Assembly (NCBI RefSeq): GCF_002865645.1
Contig: NW_020194626.1
Coordinates: 868,001-932,000, forward strand
Direction: 5' to 3'
DNA from: Hyaloscypha bicolor E
Taxonomy: Eukaryota > Ascomycota > Leotiomycetes > Helotiales > Hyaloscyphaceae
DNA length: 64,000 nt
Below, in pieces: positions 10,933 to 21,351 of the stretch (its first letter is position 1; every line of letters begins with the position of its first letter). Under the pieces are notes generated by a model. It was not told the origin of the DNA, did no database searches, and saw only the letters and a program-made list of their open reading frames with translations. The position numbers were made by a program, and so were the translations under genes.

Positions 10933-12183
10933 TTGTGTCCTGCTTGTGCTATGATTCCCGCCTTCTGGAAAATTGGTCTTGGCGCATGGCTATAGGTCAC
11001 ACCTGGAGGGTATGATGTACGATGTGTCGTCTTTCGTTTTCTCTGATACCGTCACGGGTGTGGTGTTCTGAGTAACTCTGGCAAACAACGGGGATTTCTC
11101 TGCAGAGGTGTTATTTATGTATTGCTTAGGGTGCCGACTAGACAGAGTGCTGTTTGATATCGAGATAAATGAACAACTGGTCTCGTCTTCTGGCGGGGGA
11201 GTTTTCGAATAGTCTGACTTCAAACTTGGTGACAAGAGTGGTGGGAAATGTCAATCTCAGCCACTCTCGAGTCCTAAATGAGACGCTGGCTATAGGCGAC
11301 TATGGCGAACAATGACACACAAATCATTGCACTGTTTCGGTTGTTCAGTCCGAATGACAAGAATCGTATCGTGACCCCTTACCGCTCTCCTCATGTCCTT
11401 TCATTCCGCACTAAGAGGCCTACCTCGGAGCACCCAGCGACTCGGAGCTTAGGACGAGGCTGAGGTAAATGGCCCTCACTAAGCTTGGGCCTTTCCTCCA
11501 ACTGTCCTGGCGGCGCTAGACGGGGCAGCCAGAGGGTCATGGCCCTCGCTTCACCGGCAGACTGGAAGACTAACGCGATTCGTAAGAAACATGCTCAAAG
11601 GTTCTCAGCTTCCCCTCGTGGCTCCAAACTGGAGCAAAACGACCCTCTTACGCCCGCGTGCGTCCTTATGCGCAAGAAAAAGGTTCAAGCTTTGGTGGGT
11701 CGAAGACAAGCATTTCCAAGCCTTTGTCCGGGATTGGCGTCGACAGGATGCAGATTCCGCGACCTGGCAGCCTGTGACGAATATAAATATGGGGATCTGC
11801 TCTCCACCCGGAAGTGTTTCCAAAAGAGAGATCTGATAACAGATTTCTAGCATGATGCCGCTGCGTTAGCCGGGACTAAGGTGAGCAAGTTTGTCGGCCG
11901 TTTGGCCTTGACCCTTTGGATAAGAGCGGTCGAACGTATCACGCAGTGAGGGCGTTTCATTTTTTTGACCTTATCACATAAGTCAGCCAAGACTCGTCCT
12001 TCTTGAAGGTAATCAGAGCTGGGTAATTCCATTTTTTGCAATTTAATTGTTTGCAATTGTTCTTGCTTTCATGTCGCGGAAATTAAGTGTCTTATAATCT
12101 CTATTACACTCGGAATCGATCGTCAAGTTCCTGGCGAACTTCAACCTCTACAGATCGAGACCAAGTTCTGAATATCGGCCGGC
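10933..12183. other. Intergenic, 1.25 kb, upstream of the ferric reductase
   Basis: No gene supported. Open frames around 11485-11850 lack codon bias, family resemblance or sensible splice context. The stretch contains an iron-type GATA site at 11831-11839 (listed separately). Confidence 0.6.
11831..11839 (+). promoter_or_regulatory. Candidate SreA/Urbs1-type iron-responsive GATA site
   Basis: ATCTGATAA matches the published fungal iron-regulatory GATA consensus ATCWGATAA exactly. It lies 345 bases upstream of the ferric reductase start. SreA-type GATA factors repress iron-uptake genes when iron is plentiful through such sites. The match is seen directly; function is inference. A 9-base site with one ambiguous position can occur by chance, but its place upstream of an iron gene raises the odds. 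Confidence 0.5.
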
Positions 12184-14299
12184 ATGGATATGGGAGACAC
12201 GATGATGATGGGGGGGACTCCAACACACTCCCCCCTGAATGCTTCTGGAATCGACTTTTCGAACGATACTCAAGCCTCGATGTTCCTGGGAGAGATCTTG
12301 GACGACGGAGTATTCCAGGTCGATGGAAACATGTACGCGAGGAACTTTTGGTTTGGCATTTGCGCACTCATTGCGATTTGTGCTTTCTTCAACGTAACAC
12401 AGAAGATCACTTTCAAAATGAGGTACGTCTGGGCCGCTGACTTCCAGAGAAACCCTTAGCTACCAGTGATAGAATTCGAGCTGCTGCCGCAAACCGGTTA
12501 CGGCCTGCCACACCCTCCAACATGTTCTCGAAAGTGTTTGCTTGCCTTACAGCCATCGGCCGCGAAGCAACCTACATACAGTATACACCAAAGAGCAGCA
12601 AGTTCCTGAAGGTCCCACCTGTTGGGACCGTAAGTCTGTTGGTGGTTTACCTGGCCTGGGTTTTATTACTCGAATTTGTCAACAACAATGTCGAGGGGGC
12701 GCAACACTATACGTCTTTGGGAGTTCGAGCCGCCTGGTTGGGTGTCGCTCAGGTGCCATTGTTGATCTTGCTGGCGGGCAAAAACAACTTGATCGGTGTC
12801 GTCAGTGGTGTTTCCTACGAAAGATTAAACGTCCTCCACAGATGGGTCTCAAGGGTGCTATTACTCCTCGTTACTCTACACATGCTCTTCTTGCACGTCT
12901 CGTGGAACGCATACGAGCTTGGTCCTTTGGAATACTCGACAGATTCATGTATTCCTACCGGCTGGGCAGTGTATGCAATTTTGATTTGGATGAATATCAG
13001 CACAGTGGCACCAATTCGGAACTTCTCCTACGAATTTTTCGTTGTTCAGCATATTATCACGTTTTTCGGATTCATCATCGCCGTCATGATGCACCTCCCA
13101 AGTACAGCGCTTTACTCCCGGGTTTACATTTACATCCCTATAGGACTTTACCTCCTGGATCGCATAATGCGGTCTGCCAGATATGCGTGGAATAACGTCC
13201 GGCCTGGGAGAGCCACCTTGACAGCTCTCGAAGGAGGTGTGACCAAAGTCTGCATCCAAAGTAAGGCAATCAAGAAATGGAGCCCTGGCTCGCATGTGTT
13301 CCTTTCCATTCCTAAATTTGGAATTGGCCAGTCTCATCCTGCAACCATTGCTTCAGTCCCTACATCCGATAGTGGGGAACTGGTTTTCATTCTCAAAGGG
13401 CATCGAGGCTTTACGTCTCGACTTCACAAATCAGCCACAAGTTCCTCGAGTTCCCTGGCCCCAACATCAGGCAAAGAGTCCAGTGCTGCTACCTCGACTG
13501 TGCAAATTAGTCATCTGTAAGAAATTTCCAGTTCCATACATTTCAATTATTACTAAGATTCAAAAGGGCTTTGATTGATGGACCTTATGGGAGCTCACAC
13601 AACGACTTCGCCGCTTTTGATACTGTTCTGTTAGTGGCAGGATCTACTGGTGCCACTTTCACCCTAGCAATCCTGCTAGATATTGCAGCCCGAGCTCAGA
13701 AGATGAAACTTCCAGTGAAACGCATAGTTTTCCTTTGGATCGTCAAGAATACATCTTGGACATCCTGGATCTCAAGCGAACTGACCTCTGCAGCCGCGGC
13801 ACTAAGAGCAGTTGGAATCGAACTTTGCATCCAAGTTCACGTAACCTGCGACGACAACTTCACAACAGGAGAAGAATACCAAAGCAGTTTGGAATGTGGC
13901 TGTGAGTGCGATAAGAACTTAGGACCATGTTGCTGCGTAAATGTCGACGAGGGGAACGACAGCATCCGCGAGATCGTCGACGAGAAAGGCCAATCCGTCG
14001 ATAGCAAGGACATACAAATCAACGCCAAGTCTCGATCACAATCTTCAAGTTTGAAATCGGGGAAGACGACGAGGGCCCTTCCTTGCGCAGAGTTCCACAG
14101 TGGGAGACCAGATTTCTACGAGCTGCTCTGGAGTTTGCTGGAGAATGCAGAGGGCGAGACTGGTGTTGCTGTCTGTGGACCATTGGGCTTGAACAGCGAT
14201 GTGAGGACGACAGTCGTACGATGTAGCGATGAGAGGGCTGTGCACAAGGGCTCTGGAGCTCAAGGGGTATATTTACATGCGGAGTGCTTCGGCTGGTGA
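12184..14299 (+). CDS. Ferric reductase transmembrane component (FRE/NOX superfamily)
   Basis: A predicted 671-residue membrane flavocytochrome moving electrons from cytosolic NADPH through FAD and two haems to extracellular Fe(III) or Cu(II). Exons 12184-12422, 12473-13516 and 13567-14299 join in frame. There are about seven membrane segments. Paired haem-ligand histidines are visible in the LHRW...LHMLFLH helix and the VVQHI...MMHLP helix. The FAD-binding part follows (WSPGSHVFLSIP, HPATIAS), then the NADPH part beginning DGPYGS with LVAGSTGATF, ending near VCGPLGL...ECFGW. The usual HPFT is here HPAT. A cysteine cluster (CGCECDKNLGPCCC) lies in a loop of the NADPH domain and could bind metal. 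An iron-type GATA site lies upstream. The substrate metal cannot be read from sequence. Confidence 0.9.
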
Positions 14300-14660
14300 T
14301 TGGGTATAATTATTGAATTCATGCGGCGTTTAATAGGATTGGGTTCACACCCATTCTGCGTTGGTAGAGATAACAATAGGTATGATAATGAGCACCAAAA
14401 TTACTGAGTCTCGATTTCGATGGATTGTTGAAGCCGTATCAAGCCATGAGGCATTGGGTGGCCAGGTTGGGGATTTACGCACCCTAGTTGACATCAATCT
14501 GTTAGCACCTGAACCACACATGACTTCAATCTTCAGAACTCAGCAGACAATTTCACTCATGATTTCAATGTCTAGAAAAGAGTGAGTACATTGGATAACA
14601 TGTACAACTTTCGGCTGGAATCAACATTCCCTTGGCTTCTATCTCTTTCTGAATTTGTCT
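14300..14660. other. Intergenic, 0.36 kb
   Basis: Lies between the 3' ends of the ferric reductase and the aldo-keto reductase remnant. Nothing recognised. Confidence 0.5.
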
Positions 14661-15474
14661 CTAGTTCTTCTTGCCCTCCAAATCGGTGTAAAAGTCGTAT
14701 CTGAAAGATTTACTCCGATCGTTAAACCTCGGCTTCTTATCAATCTTCTAAATCTTTTTCATATCCTCTGCATCTAGTTTAAAGTCACCCGCTAGATTCG
14801 CCTGGATTCTCGACGGTGTCTCTGATTTGGGCAGTACAGAGTGTCCTTGCGAAATGCCCCAAGCAAGTGCAACCTGAGCATTGGTCTTGTTTTGTTTCTT
14901 GCCGATTCCAACGAGCACGGGGTCATCGTAGTGCAGAGTCAGCCCATCAATTCGGTAGAGAGGTTGCTTGACCCTAAGGAAACTCCCCATCACTTTCGCC
15001 ACATTCTTCTCAGAATCATAAATCTCGCTCTGGTTCCGGATTGGCAATGCCATTGGACATGGATACTTCGTTCTTGCCGTCTTTGTCTTTAGGGAAGAGG
15101 TTGTCTCCAGGCTTGAAGGCTGGTGACCAGTGCACCCGTATTAATGGACGTAGTCCATTCCCAGGTCTTTTACTGGCGCGCTCAGAGCTTTTTCGACAAC
15201 ACTTCGGGCTTGTGTGAGTTGTTATAGAGTTTGATGGTCACAAAGAGCTTGGATCGAGCAATGCCGCTCTTCTTGATTGCTTCTCCAATCATTTGCTCAG
15301 TTCCATAAACTATAATTTGTCAGAAGTGCTTTATATAGGTGTAATCGGGGTCATTTGCCCCTTACTGCGTCTATATGAGTCAATCCAGCCTTCGAAGCCT
15401 CAGTAACAGCCGTGAATTGTGCTTCCCAAAGCGGGGATGGTGGGGCCAGTGTTGAGCTTCAGATGAGTTGCCAT
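14661..15474 (-). pseudogene. Aldo-keto reductase remnant
   Basis: Read on the minus strand from ATG at 15474, the start resembles MATHLKLNTGPTIPALG, a standard AKR opening. The frame then shifts to AVTEASKAGLTHIDA. After an intron-like gap comes VYGTEQMIGEAIKKSGI and LFVTIKLYNNSHKPEVL, then HW.PAFKPGDNLFPKD. The last piece is KTNAQVALAWGISQGHSVLPKS, ending TDLEGKK near 14661. The order of motifs matches NADPH-dependent AKRs of the glycerol dehydrogenase/GCY type. The block that normally joins the HWP motif to the C-terminal barrel is largely missing, and there are at least two frame changes and an in-frame stop. It should not make an active enzyme. The lesions are mixed indels and not the RIP pattern seen in the repeats. 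Confidence 0.8.
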
Positions 15475-16559
15475 ACTGTGTTGTTGTCCTTGAAAGTGTA
15501 ATGAAATTTGGGGGACTCGAGAGAAGGTAGCTGTGGAAAGCCAAGCAAGGCAAGTGCGAGTAAACATGAGCAGTAAAATCAGAAAGCGGGACAGGACTTT
15601 TTAAGACTTATTCACCTTACTTACCTTTGCGTCGATGCCTTTGCCTGACTCGTACTCGTAGACTTTGAAAGAATGACTGAGCCTATGTCAAGCCGTAAAA
15701 TCGGATCGTCTGACGGTCTTGTGGAGGAATGGGAGAGACATCCGCTACAGAGAATTGTTGTTACTGCGGTTATTACGGAAAAGGAGGGTCCTTTCCACGT
15801 GATCAGCCTAGTCACGTCCGAGCAGAGCTGGACCAATGAAAACAGCTTCGTTTCTCAATTGTCAGCAAAGCCGCCTCGATGCCACAACGCCACGATGCGC
15901 CACATCTGCGGAATCCATGCTCGCGACACTTCGTCATCGCACGCAACAACTGTTTTCACTCGGGAAAAGCTTAAAGAAACTTCTCAAAGTCACTTTCCCA
16001 TGCTTATTCTTAGCATCGCAAAGCAGGCCATGCCTCCCCTGGACAGGCGCTTCTAGTACGAATACGAATGAGCTCCACGGCAATCACCCAGAACTTTCAG
16101 AGCGGGCGGCCTCATATCAAACGTAGTGGGCCACGCCAAGCGGGCCTTCAGGGATGGGCAGGTGGACAGCTTGAGCGACATAGTGTCTATTATTGCAGAA
16201 TAATAACTTCCTGCGTGGTAGAAGAGGTGCTTTACTGCCCTTCAGGCATTTCATTTGCTGCTCTGCTCTCGCTTCCTCCCTCTTCTACACTGCTGTTTTG
16301 GCCCTTGATTTCGTGGCTACTGCCGCATCTAGATTGTGGTCGCTTGGCAGAAGGGTGAGGCGCCAATCATCAGATAGATGAATGTCTTTCACTACGTGTG
16401 CGCCTGAGCCACCGATCAACACAGCCAGGATTTGATTCACTTTCCCTTGCCTCTCACTCTAGGCAAGCGCGAGTGCGAGGGCTAAATAAGGATTGGATTC
16501 CCCCCAACCCAATTCCTTTCTTCCGCCCTACTCACCATCTTGAACAACAAACAGCAATA
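15475..16559. other. Intergenic, 1.08 kb
   Basis: Promoter side of the PAP2 gene. Open frames here overlap in several registers and show no family signal. The frame of the PAP2 gene is open back to an ATG at 16398, but those residues do not look like part of the protein. Confidence 0.5.
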
Positions 16560-17862
16560 ATGAAGAAAACACGGTCTCGTGCCCACGGCGGCAGAGTTTC
16601 CATACCATTGATCTTGTCATATGTCTTTGACTGGATCATCATCGTTGCCGCCGCCGTAGTCGCAGCGGTGTTTTCAACCATTACCCCAAACAAGAGACCA
16701 TTCTCACTCAACAATGCCGAGATCAGTTATCCCTTTGTCACTAAGGAGAAGATATCCACGGCGACTTTGGTGATCTGTGGTCTTGTAGCTCCGGCAGCCA
16801 TCATCTTCATTGTCTGCCTCTTCCTCGTTCCTGGACCAACCGTTCCCAAATCAACGCCAAAAGCTCTGATATGGAGAAGGAAGCTGTGGGAATGGCACAC
16901 AGGATGGCTAGGACTCGGATTGTCTCTTGCGGCGGCTTTCCTCATCACCAATGGCATGAAAAACCTCTTCGGAAAACCTCGACCGGACCTGCTCTCGCGC
17001 TGCAACCCCGATCTCCTGAACATTGGGAAATACGCCGTGGGGGGCTTTCCAAATGCTCTGGAGGGATTCAACGTCGTCGCCGCTGCCATTTGGTAAGTTT
17101 ATTTCTCGAGAGCTGGCTCCAGCTCCTGAACTCTTTTCAGAAATTAGCAGAACTCCATACTAATTCGATGACAGTCAGCAGACTGACAAATCTCTTCTCG
17201 ATGACGGCTTCCGGAGTTTCCCAAGTGGTCATTCCTCATTCTCCGCGGCAGGATTGATCTACCTCAGTCTATTCCTTGCCTCAAAGCTTGCCATTACCAT
17301 CCCATTCCTGGCGCCCAGCTTCTACAGCCAAGACAGGTCCATGTTTTCAGCATTCCCTTCGCGCGCCGAAAAGAGAGACTTGGAGAACTCTAGAATTCAA
17401 AGCCAAGACAAGCAACCAGGAGATAATCGGGTCCAGCTTCCTTCAGGACATAACGACGCAATCATTGCAGCACGCAACCAAGCTGCGGCCCCTCCAGTAT
17501 ATCTCCTCATCTTCGCCATTATTCCCTTCTTCGCCGCCATCTACATTTCGTCAACACGCTTTTCAGATTTCAGACATCATGGCTTCGATATTCTCTTCGG
17601 TTTCTTTATCGGTACGGTAACAGCCGTCTTCAGCTTCCGTTGGTATCATCTCCCGATAAGCCAGGGAGCCGGGTGGAGTTGGGGACCTAGGAGTAAGGAG
17701 AGGAGTTTCTGGGCAGGCATTGGCGTGGGAAGTTATGTTGGCAGAGGTGAGGCCGACGTCGTGGCCGATAACGTAGATGAAGAGAATGGAACTGTAGACG
17801 GACCTGTGACCAATGATGTGGGTGGTACTGTTGGGGGCCAGTCTGGTAGTGAAGTGAAGTGA
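16560..17862 (+). CDS. PAP2-type lipid phosphate phosphatase (Dpp1/LPP family)
   Basis: A 406-residue membrane enzyme from two exons (16560-17092, 17175-17862) that removes phosphate from diacylglycerol pyrophosphate, phosphatidate or related lipids. All three PAP2 catalytic motifs are present: KNLFGKPRPD (K-x6-R-P), PSGHSS just after the intron, and TRFSDFRHHGFD (S/TR-x5-H-x3-D with a doubled His). Around these are six likely membrane helices, the first after a short basic N-terminus (MKKTRSRAHGG). An insert of about 50 polar residues separates motifs 2 and 3. The C-terminus is acidic and Gly/Val-rich. The start at 16560 was chosen because upstream in-frame sequence back to 16398 is not conserved-looking. 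Substrate preference cannot be told from sequence. Confidence 0.9.
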
Positions 17863-19154
17863 AGTGGAGCGGAGTTGGGATAGCAATAACAACGAATCAA
17901 GCTTCGACCAGTTGATAACGAATGGGAAACATCCAATGACTGAAGGAGATTGGACTGCATGATTCTTGGCGTAAGGAGTTAGTGGTGGAGCTGATACCTT
18001 GTTGCATTTCTGTTTGTATTTGCACAACGAGGCTCTCAGGCTTCTTTGACAAATGTTACTCGATTAACTTAATAATAATACGAAATTACAAGACTTATGA
18101 GTAGCAGTATTGTCCAAAATGGAGCTCGTGGCGGACCAAAAAAAGTCATCTACTTTAATGTCCCACGGTCACTTGGGACTTTCAAAATCCTACCCTGCAT
18201 CCAATGTTCCCTCGACTTACCGTACATTCAAGGCCTCCCATCAAAATATCCTCCAAGCTCTATAACAGCCAAGTCCTTGCTCCAAATCCAGGTAAATTAA
18301 ACGTTGTTGTCCCAGACCAATCAAGTTGATCCCCCTTTTGCAGCATTGATTGCAGAGCATGGGAAAGTCCTACGTGAGGAGATTTGCCGAGGCTACCTTA
18401 TGGTCTTTCTTGGATGTGCAAAGGTCGAAGGGTCCATTCTTCCACGAAATCTAGCCAAAAAGTGCTCATAAAGGAGCAGTGCACAGCCAACTTATACCCA
18501 TTAATATTAGGAAATGCTTGGCATCAAAGACTAGCCGAATGCGGGCAAGCGTGCCTGTCCGGCTCTCCCAAAATAGGTCCCCTGAACGGGAAGCTGCCCC
18601 ACACTAGATCTCGTCTCCATCCCAGGGCTGGACACTTGCAGCACACAAAGGCCGATGGCACACCTCACGATAGGAATTATGAGTGCCTTCCGAGATATGA
18701 CACGTCAATTATAACGGAAACTATTTGTCGCTGGCTAACCCTATTTTTTTTTTCTCCTCGGAAGTTCCAGCTGGCTGCATCTCGCGTGTGCTCGCGTAGC
18801 ATATTTGGCCCCTTTTTGCGCCTCCTTCACAACTTTGCGTTTTCAGCCACAGAAAGGCCAAATCTTGAGGAGAGAGGACCGCTGCTGGCCACACAGCGCC
18901 ATGTTGGTGCAACTCACAATTCCAGGGAATCATGAGAGCATTGCTTTTGCCATAGAGTGGCTGCGGTTGGTGCCAGGGGTCCTTAAAGAACCCAAGTTCT
19001 GGGTGTTGCCTTGACCCTGGCTTGTGGAGATGACAAGCGTTATATCCTGTCCCGTCTTCCCGACCATGTTCTGTTTTCCCCATCTTCAACGTTGACTTGC
19101 CTTCTACATCTCAGTAAAGTGCCTCCAACCCTTTGGTTCACTCCTAAGTTCAAC
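17863..19154. other. Intergenic, 1.29 kb
   Basis: No supported gene. Several overlapping open frames (for example 18384-18935) have no recognisable motif and no good splice context. The last 100 bases are pyrimidine-rich, as in many fungal promoters. Confidence 0.5.
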
Positions 19155-19956
19155 ATGCAGGCATCTCTCTTTACTCTTGCTGGTCTCTGCGCCTTGGCTT
19201 GCGCCTTCCCAGAACACGTCAAGAGGCAAAGGTATTTGATAATGATCATCCCATGATTCATTATCACAAGCTAACTTGTGTATTAGTCCTTCTCTCGCCT
19301 CGGTTCTCTCCCAGATTTCCTCCCTTCAAGCAGAGCTCCAACCTCCTCCATCTATTCTTTCCGAGTATGTCATGATTCATCGAGCTTATTCCATGACTTT
19401 CCTGGCGTCTCTAGGCTCTTTCCCTTCTCTAGCACCCTTCATAAAGTCCAGGACCAGATTATTAACTGGCCATGACAATTGAATGAAGCATACTGATTTC
19501 TTGTCTCTTAGGCTCTCAGGCGTTCCGGCTACAGTAACAGCAGCCCTTAATAATCCGTCATTAGTCTCCGTGCTCCAGAGCCAAATTAATGCCAGTGGCT
19601 TTCCAGGGTGGTACAGTTCTCTTGCGCCTGATGCACAAAGTTGGGTCATCAGCGTTGCAGGAGTAGCCGCGACCGTTATTCCGGAAATTGTCTCGCTCGA
19701 AGTGGCTGCTAGCCTCACCACTCTTGCTGGTGGGACAGGCAGTGCAACAGCAACGACATCTTCAATGACGAAATCACACTCTAACAGCACAATGTCCACC
19801 ACGAGCAAGGCGACTCCCACTCTGACTCCCACGACAAAGGCCTCAAGCTCCCCTGTGCCTTCGAAGTCGAGCAGCGCAGGTGCTGCACCCACAAACATCG
19901 CTGCAGCTGGTATTCTAGGGGCGGTTGGGTTCTTGGGGCTGGTTGTGGCTTTATAG
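19155..19956 (+). CDS. Small secreted GPI-type cell-wall protein
   Basis: Predicted 199 residues from exons 19155-19231, 19287-19364 and 19512-19956. Signal peptide MQASLFTLAGLCALACAFP is followed by a Lys-Arg that may be a Kex2 site. The mature part is a short helical region (SVLSQISSLQAEL...) and a domain rich in Ala, Val and Ser with the pattern FPGWYSSLAPDAQSW. A Ser/Thr-rich stalk follows (residues about 120-170), suited to O-glycosylation. The C-terminus AAGILGAVGFLGLVVAL, preceded by small residues, fits a GPI attachment signal. The 147-base second intron is long for this window and could hide a small exon (a possible one begins near 19431). No enzymatic domain is seen. A role at the cell surface is inferred from the architecture only. 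Confidence 0.75.
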
Positions 19957-21351
19957 GGAATGATTTGCAGGAAGTTGCATTATACGAACAGGCTGGGACA
20001 GTTTTGGAAAAGCATGACGGACTGGGAAAGCGGCATTGACTTCCTATTATCCATCTGGAAACGAATGGGGAGATTTCTTGTACTTACTTATGAAGGAGAA
20101 AGAATACTTCAGGATAAAATACTTGTCTAACTCCATTGGAGTATGTGACGAGAAAGAAGATAACTTGGGAGGTTTGTCTTGCATCGGCCTCGTCCCCACT
20201 TAAACCCCTGGCTGAGGAAGTTTATATACCCTTGGATTCATATGCTAATCGAACTTTAGAGTTAGCCCTAGCTCACCGTTGTCCAAAAAGTGGGCACAAA
20301 TCTTTATTGGCCAAAGTTGTACATCCAGATAGACTTGGATCTCTCGGAATTTTGATGTTTTAGTTTGAGAACCCCGAGGTTTGGGGAGGGCATAGACTTT
20401 TAGGGTACGATAACTCGAGGGACTATTTGGACTGATACTAGTTAGAGTATCCCCGTGGCCATTAGACATTCGCTACTGCTTTTTGTCCATCATGAGCCTG
20501 GATATGATTTCTGAACTAGAGAATACGTTAAGGAAGCTGCATTAATAGTTGTGCCCAATCTCGTCTAATTTCAATGAGCTGTCCGGCAGACGCTACCCGA
20601 GACAAGACCCGAGAGACAACCGGACACCATCTCATCATATTTTCGGCACTTCAATGCCTTTAAATAGGCACCACATTTTAAATTGCGACGTACAACAAGC
20701 AAACATAAATTCATGCCTCGTGATTTACCGTCATCTGTTGGTTGTGAACTGAAACGAGGGCCGAGGCGACCCCAAACGACCTTTCGAGACTCAGAACAAG
20801 ACACGGAGACCCTCCCCTCCTATTTTATGTCTCGGGTATCTCAAGTGAGCCCCAGGGTTCCATGTCCTCCTGCTTCAGCCGTAGAGACGCACTGTTCGTC
20901 GCGAAGCCGAGCACTCTCATCCTACGACTTGGTATTGGGCCAGGGATGCCAATGCGCTGTTAGAGTCTCAGTGCCTCGTCCATCGATTAACCCCGGGAGA
21001 TCTGTGCCAGCATCAGCTGTCGTTTCGTCGATCAGCGTTCGTCTGGGCCCACGGTCTGTCCCTCGTTTGGATGGTTTCATTACTCTTCGCTTGCTTGGAC
21101 ATTGGAAACCGGATCAGATCATGGCCTTGGCGTGCTCATCTTTCTTCGTCCCTGTCCCCGCGCTTCCTTTTGCTATGCTTTTGCCATGGCAACGTTGTTA
21201 TATTCTGTGGCTTCCCACATCCCCTTCTTTGTTTGATGTTTGGACTTGCCTTCGTTTGGTTTTGCGCTCGTTTTTCTATTAGCCATCTAACTGATCAATT
21301 CCTAACTTATCCTGAGTGCTTGTTTCTGATCAACTGATCTGAATGTTCAGG
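19957..21351. other. Intergenic, 1.39 kb
   Basis: No gene supported. The 199-residue frame at 20683-21282 has no motif, and a second frame overlaps it. It is probably the long promoter and 5' leader of the chitin deacetylase, since pyrimidine-rich tracts lie at 21120-21260. Confidence 0.5.

Noticed and set aside
11485..11850. 121-codon + frame upstream of the ferric reductase
   Set aside because: Two other long frames overlap it, it has no motif, and it lies in promoter-like sequence.
16398..16559. Upstream extension of the PAP2 phosphatase to ATG 16398
   Set aside because: The extra 54 residues are not membrane-protein-like, and the basic start at 16560 followed by a helix fits the family better.
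18384..18935. 183-codon + frame between the PAP2 gene and the GPI-type gene
   Set aside because: No motif, no signal or membrane pattern, and no splice partners. Treated as chance.
20683..21282. 199-codon + frame upstream of the chitin deacetylase
   Set aside because: Composition is Ser/Pro/Leu-rich without domain signal, an overlapping frame exists, and it sits in a likely leader region.
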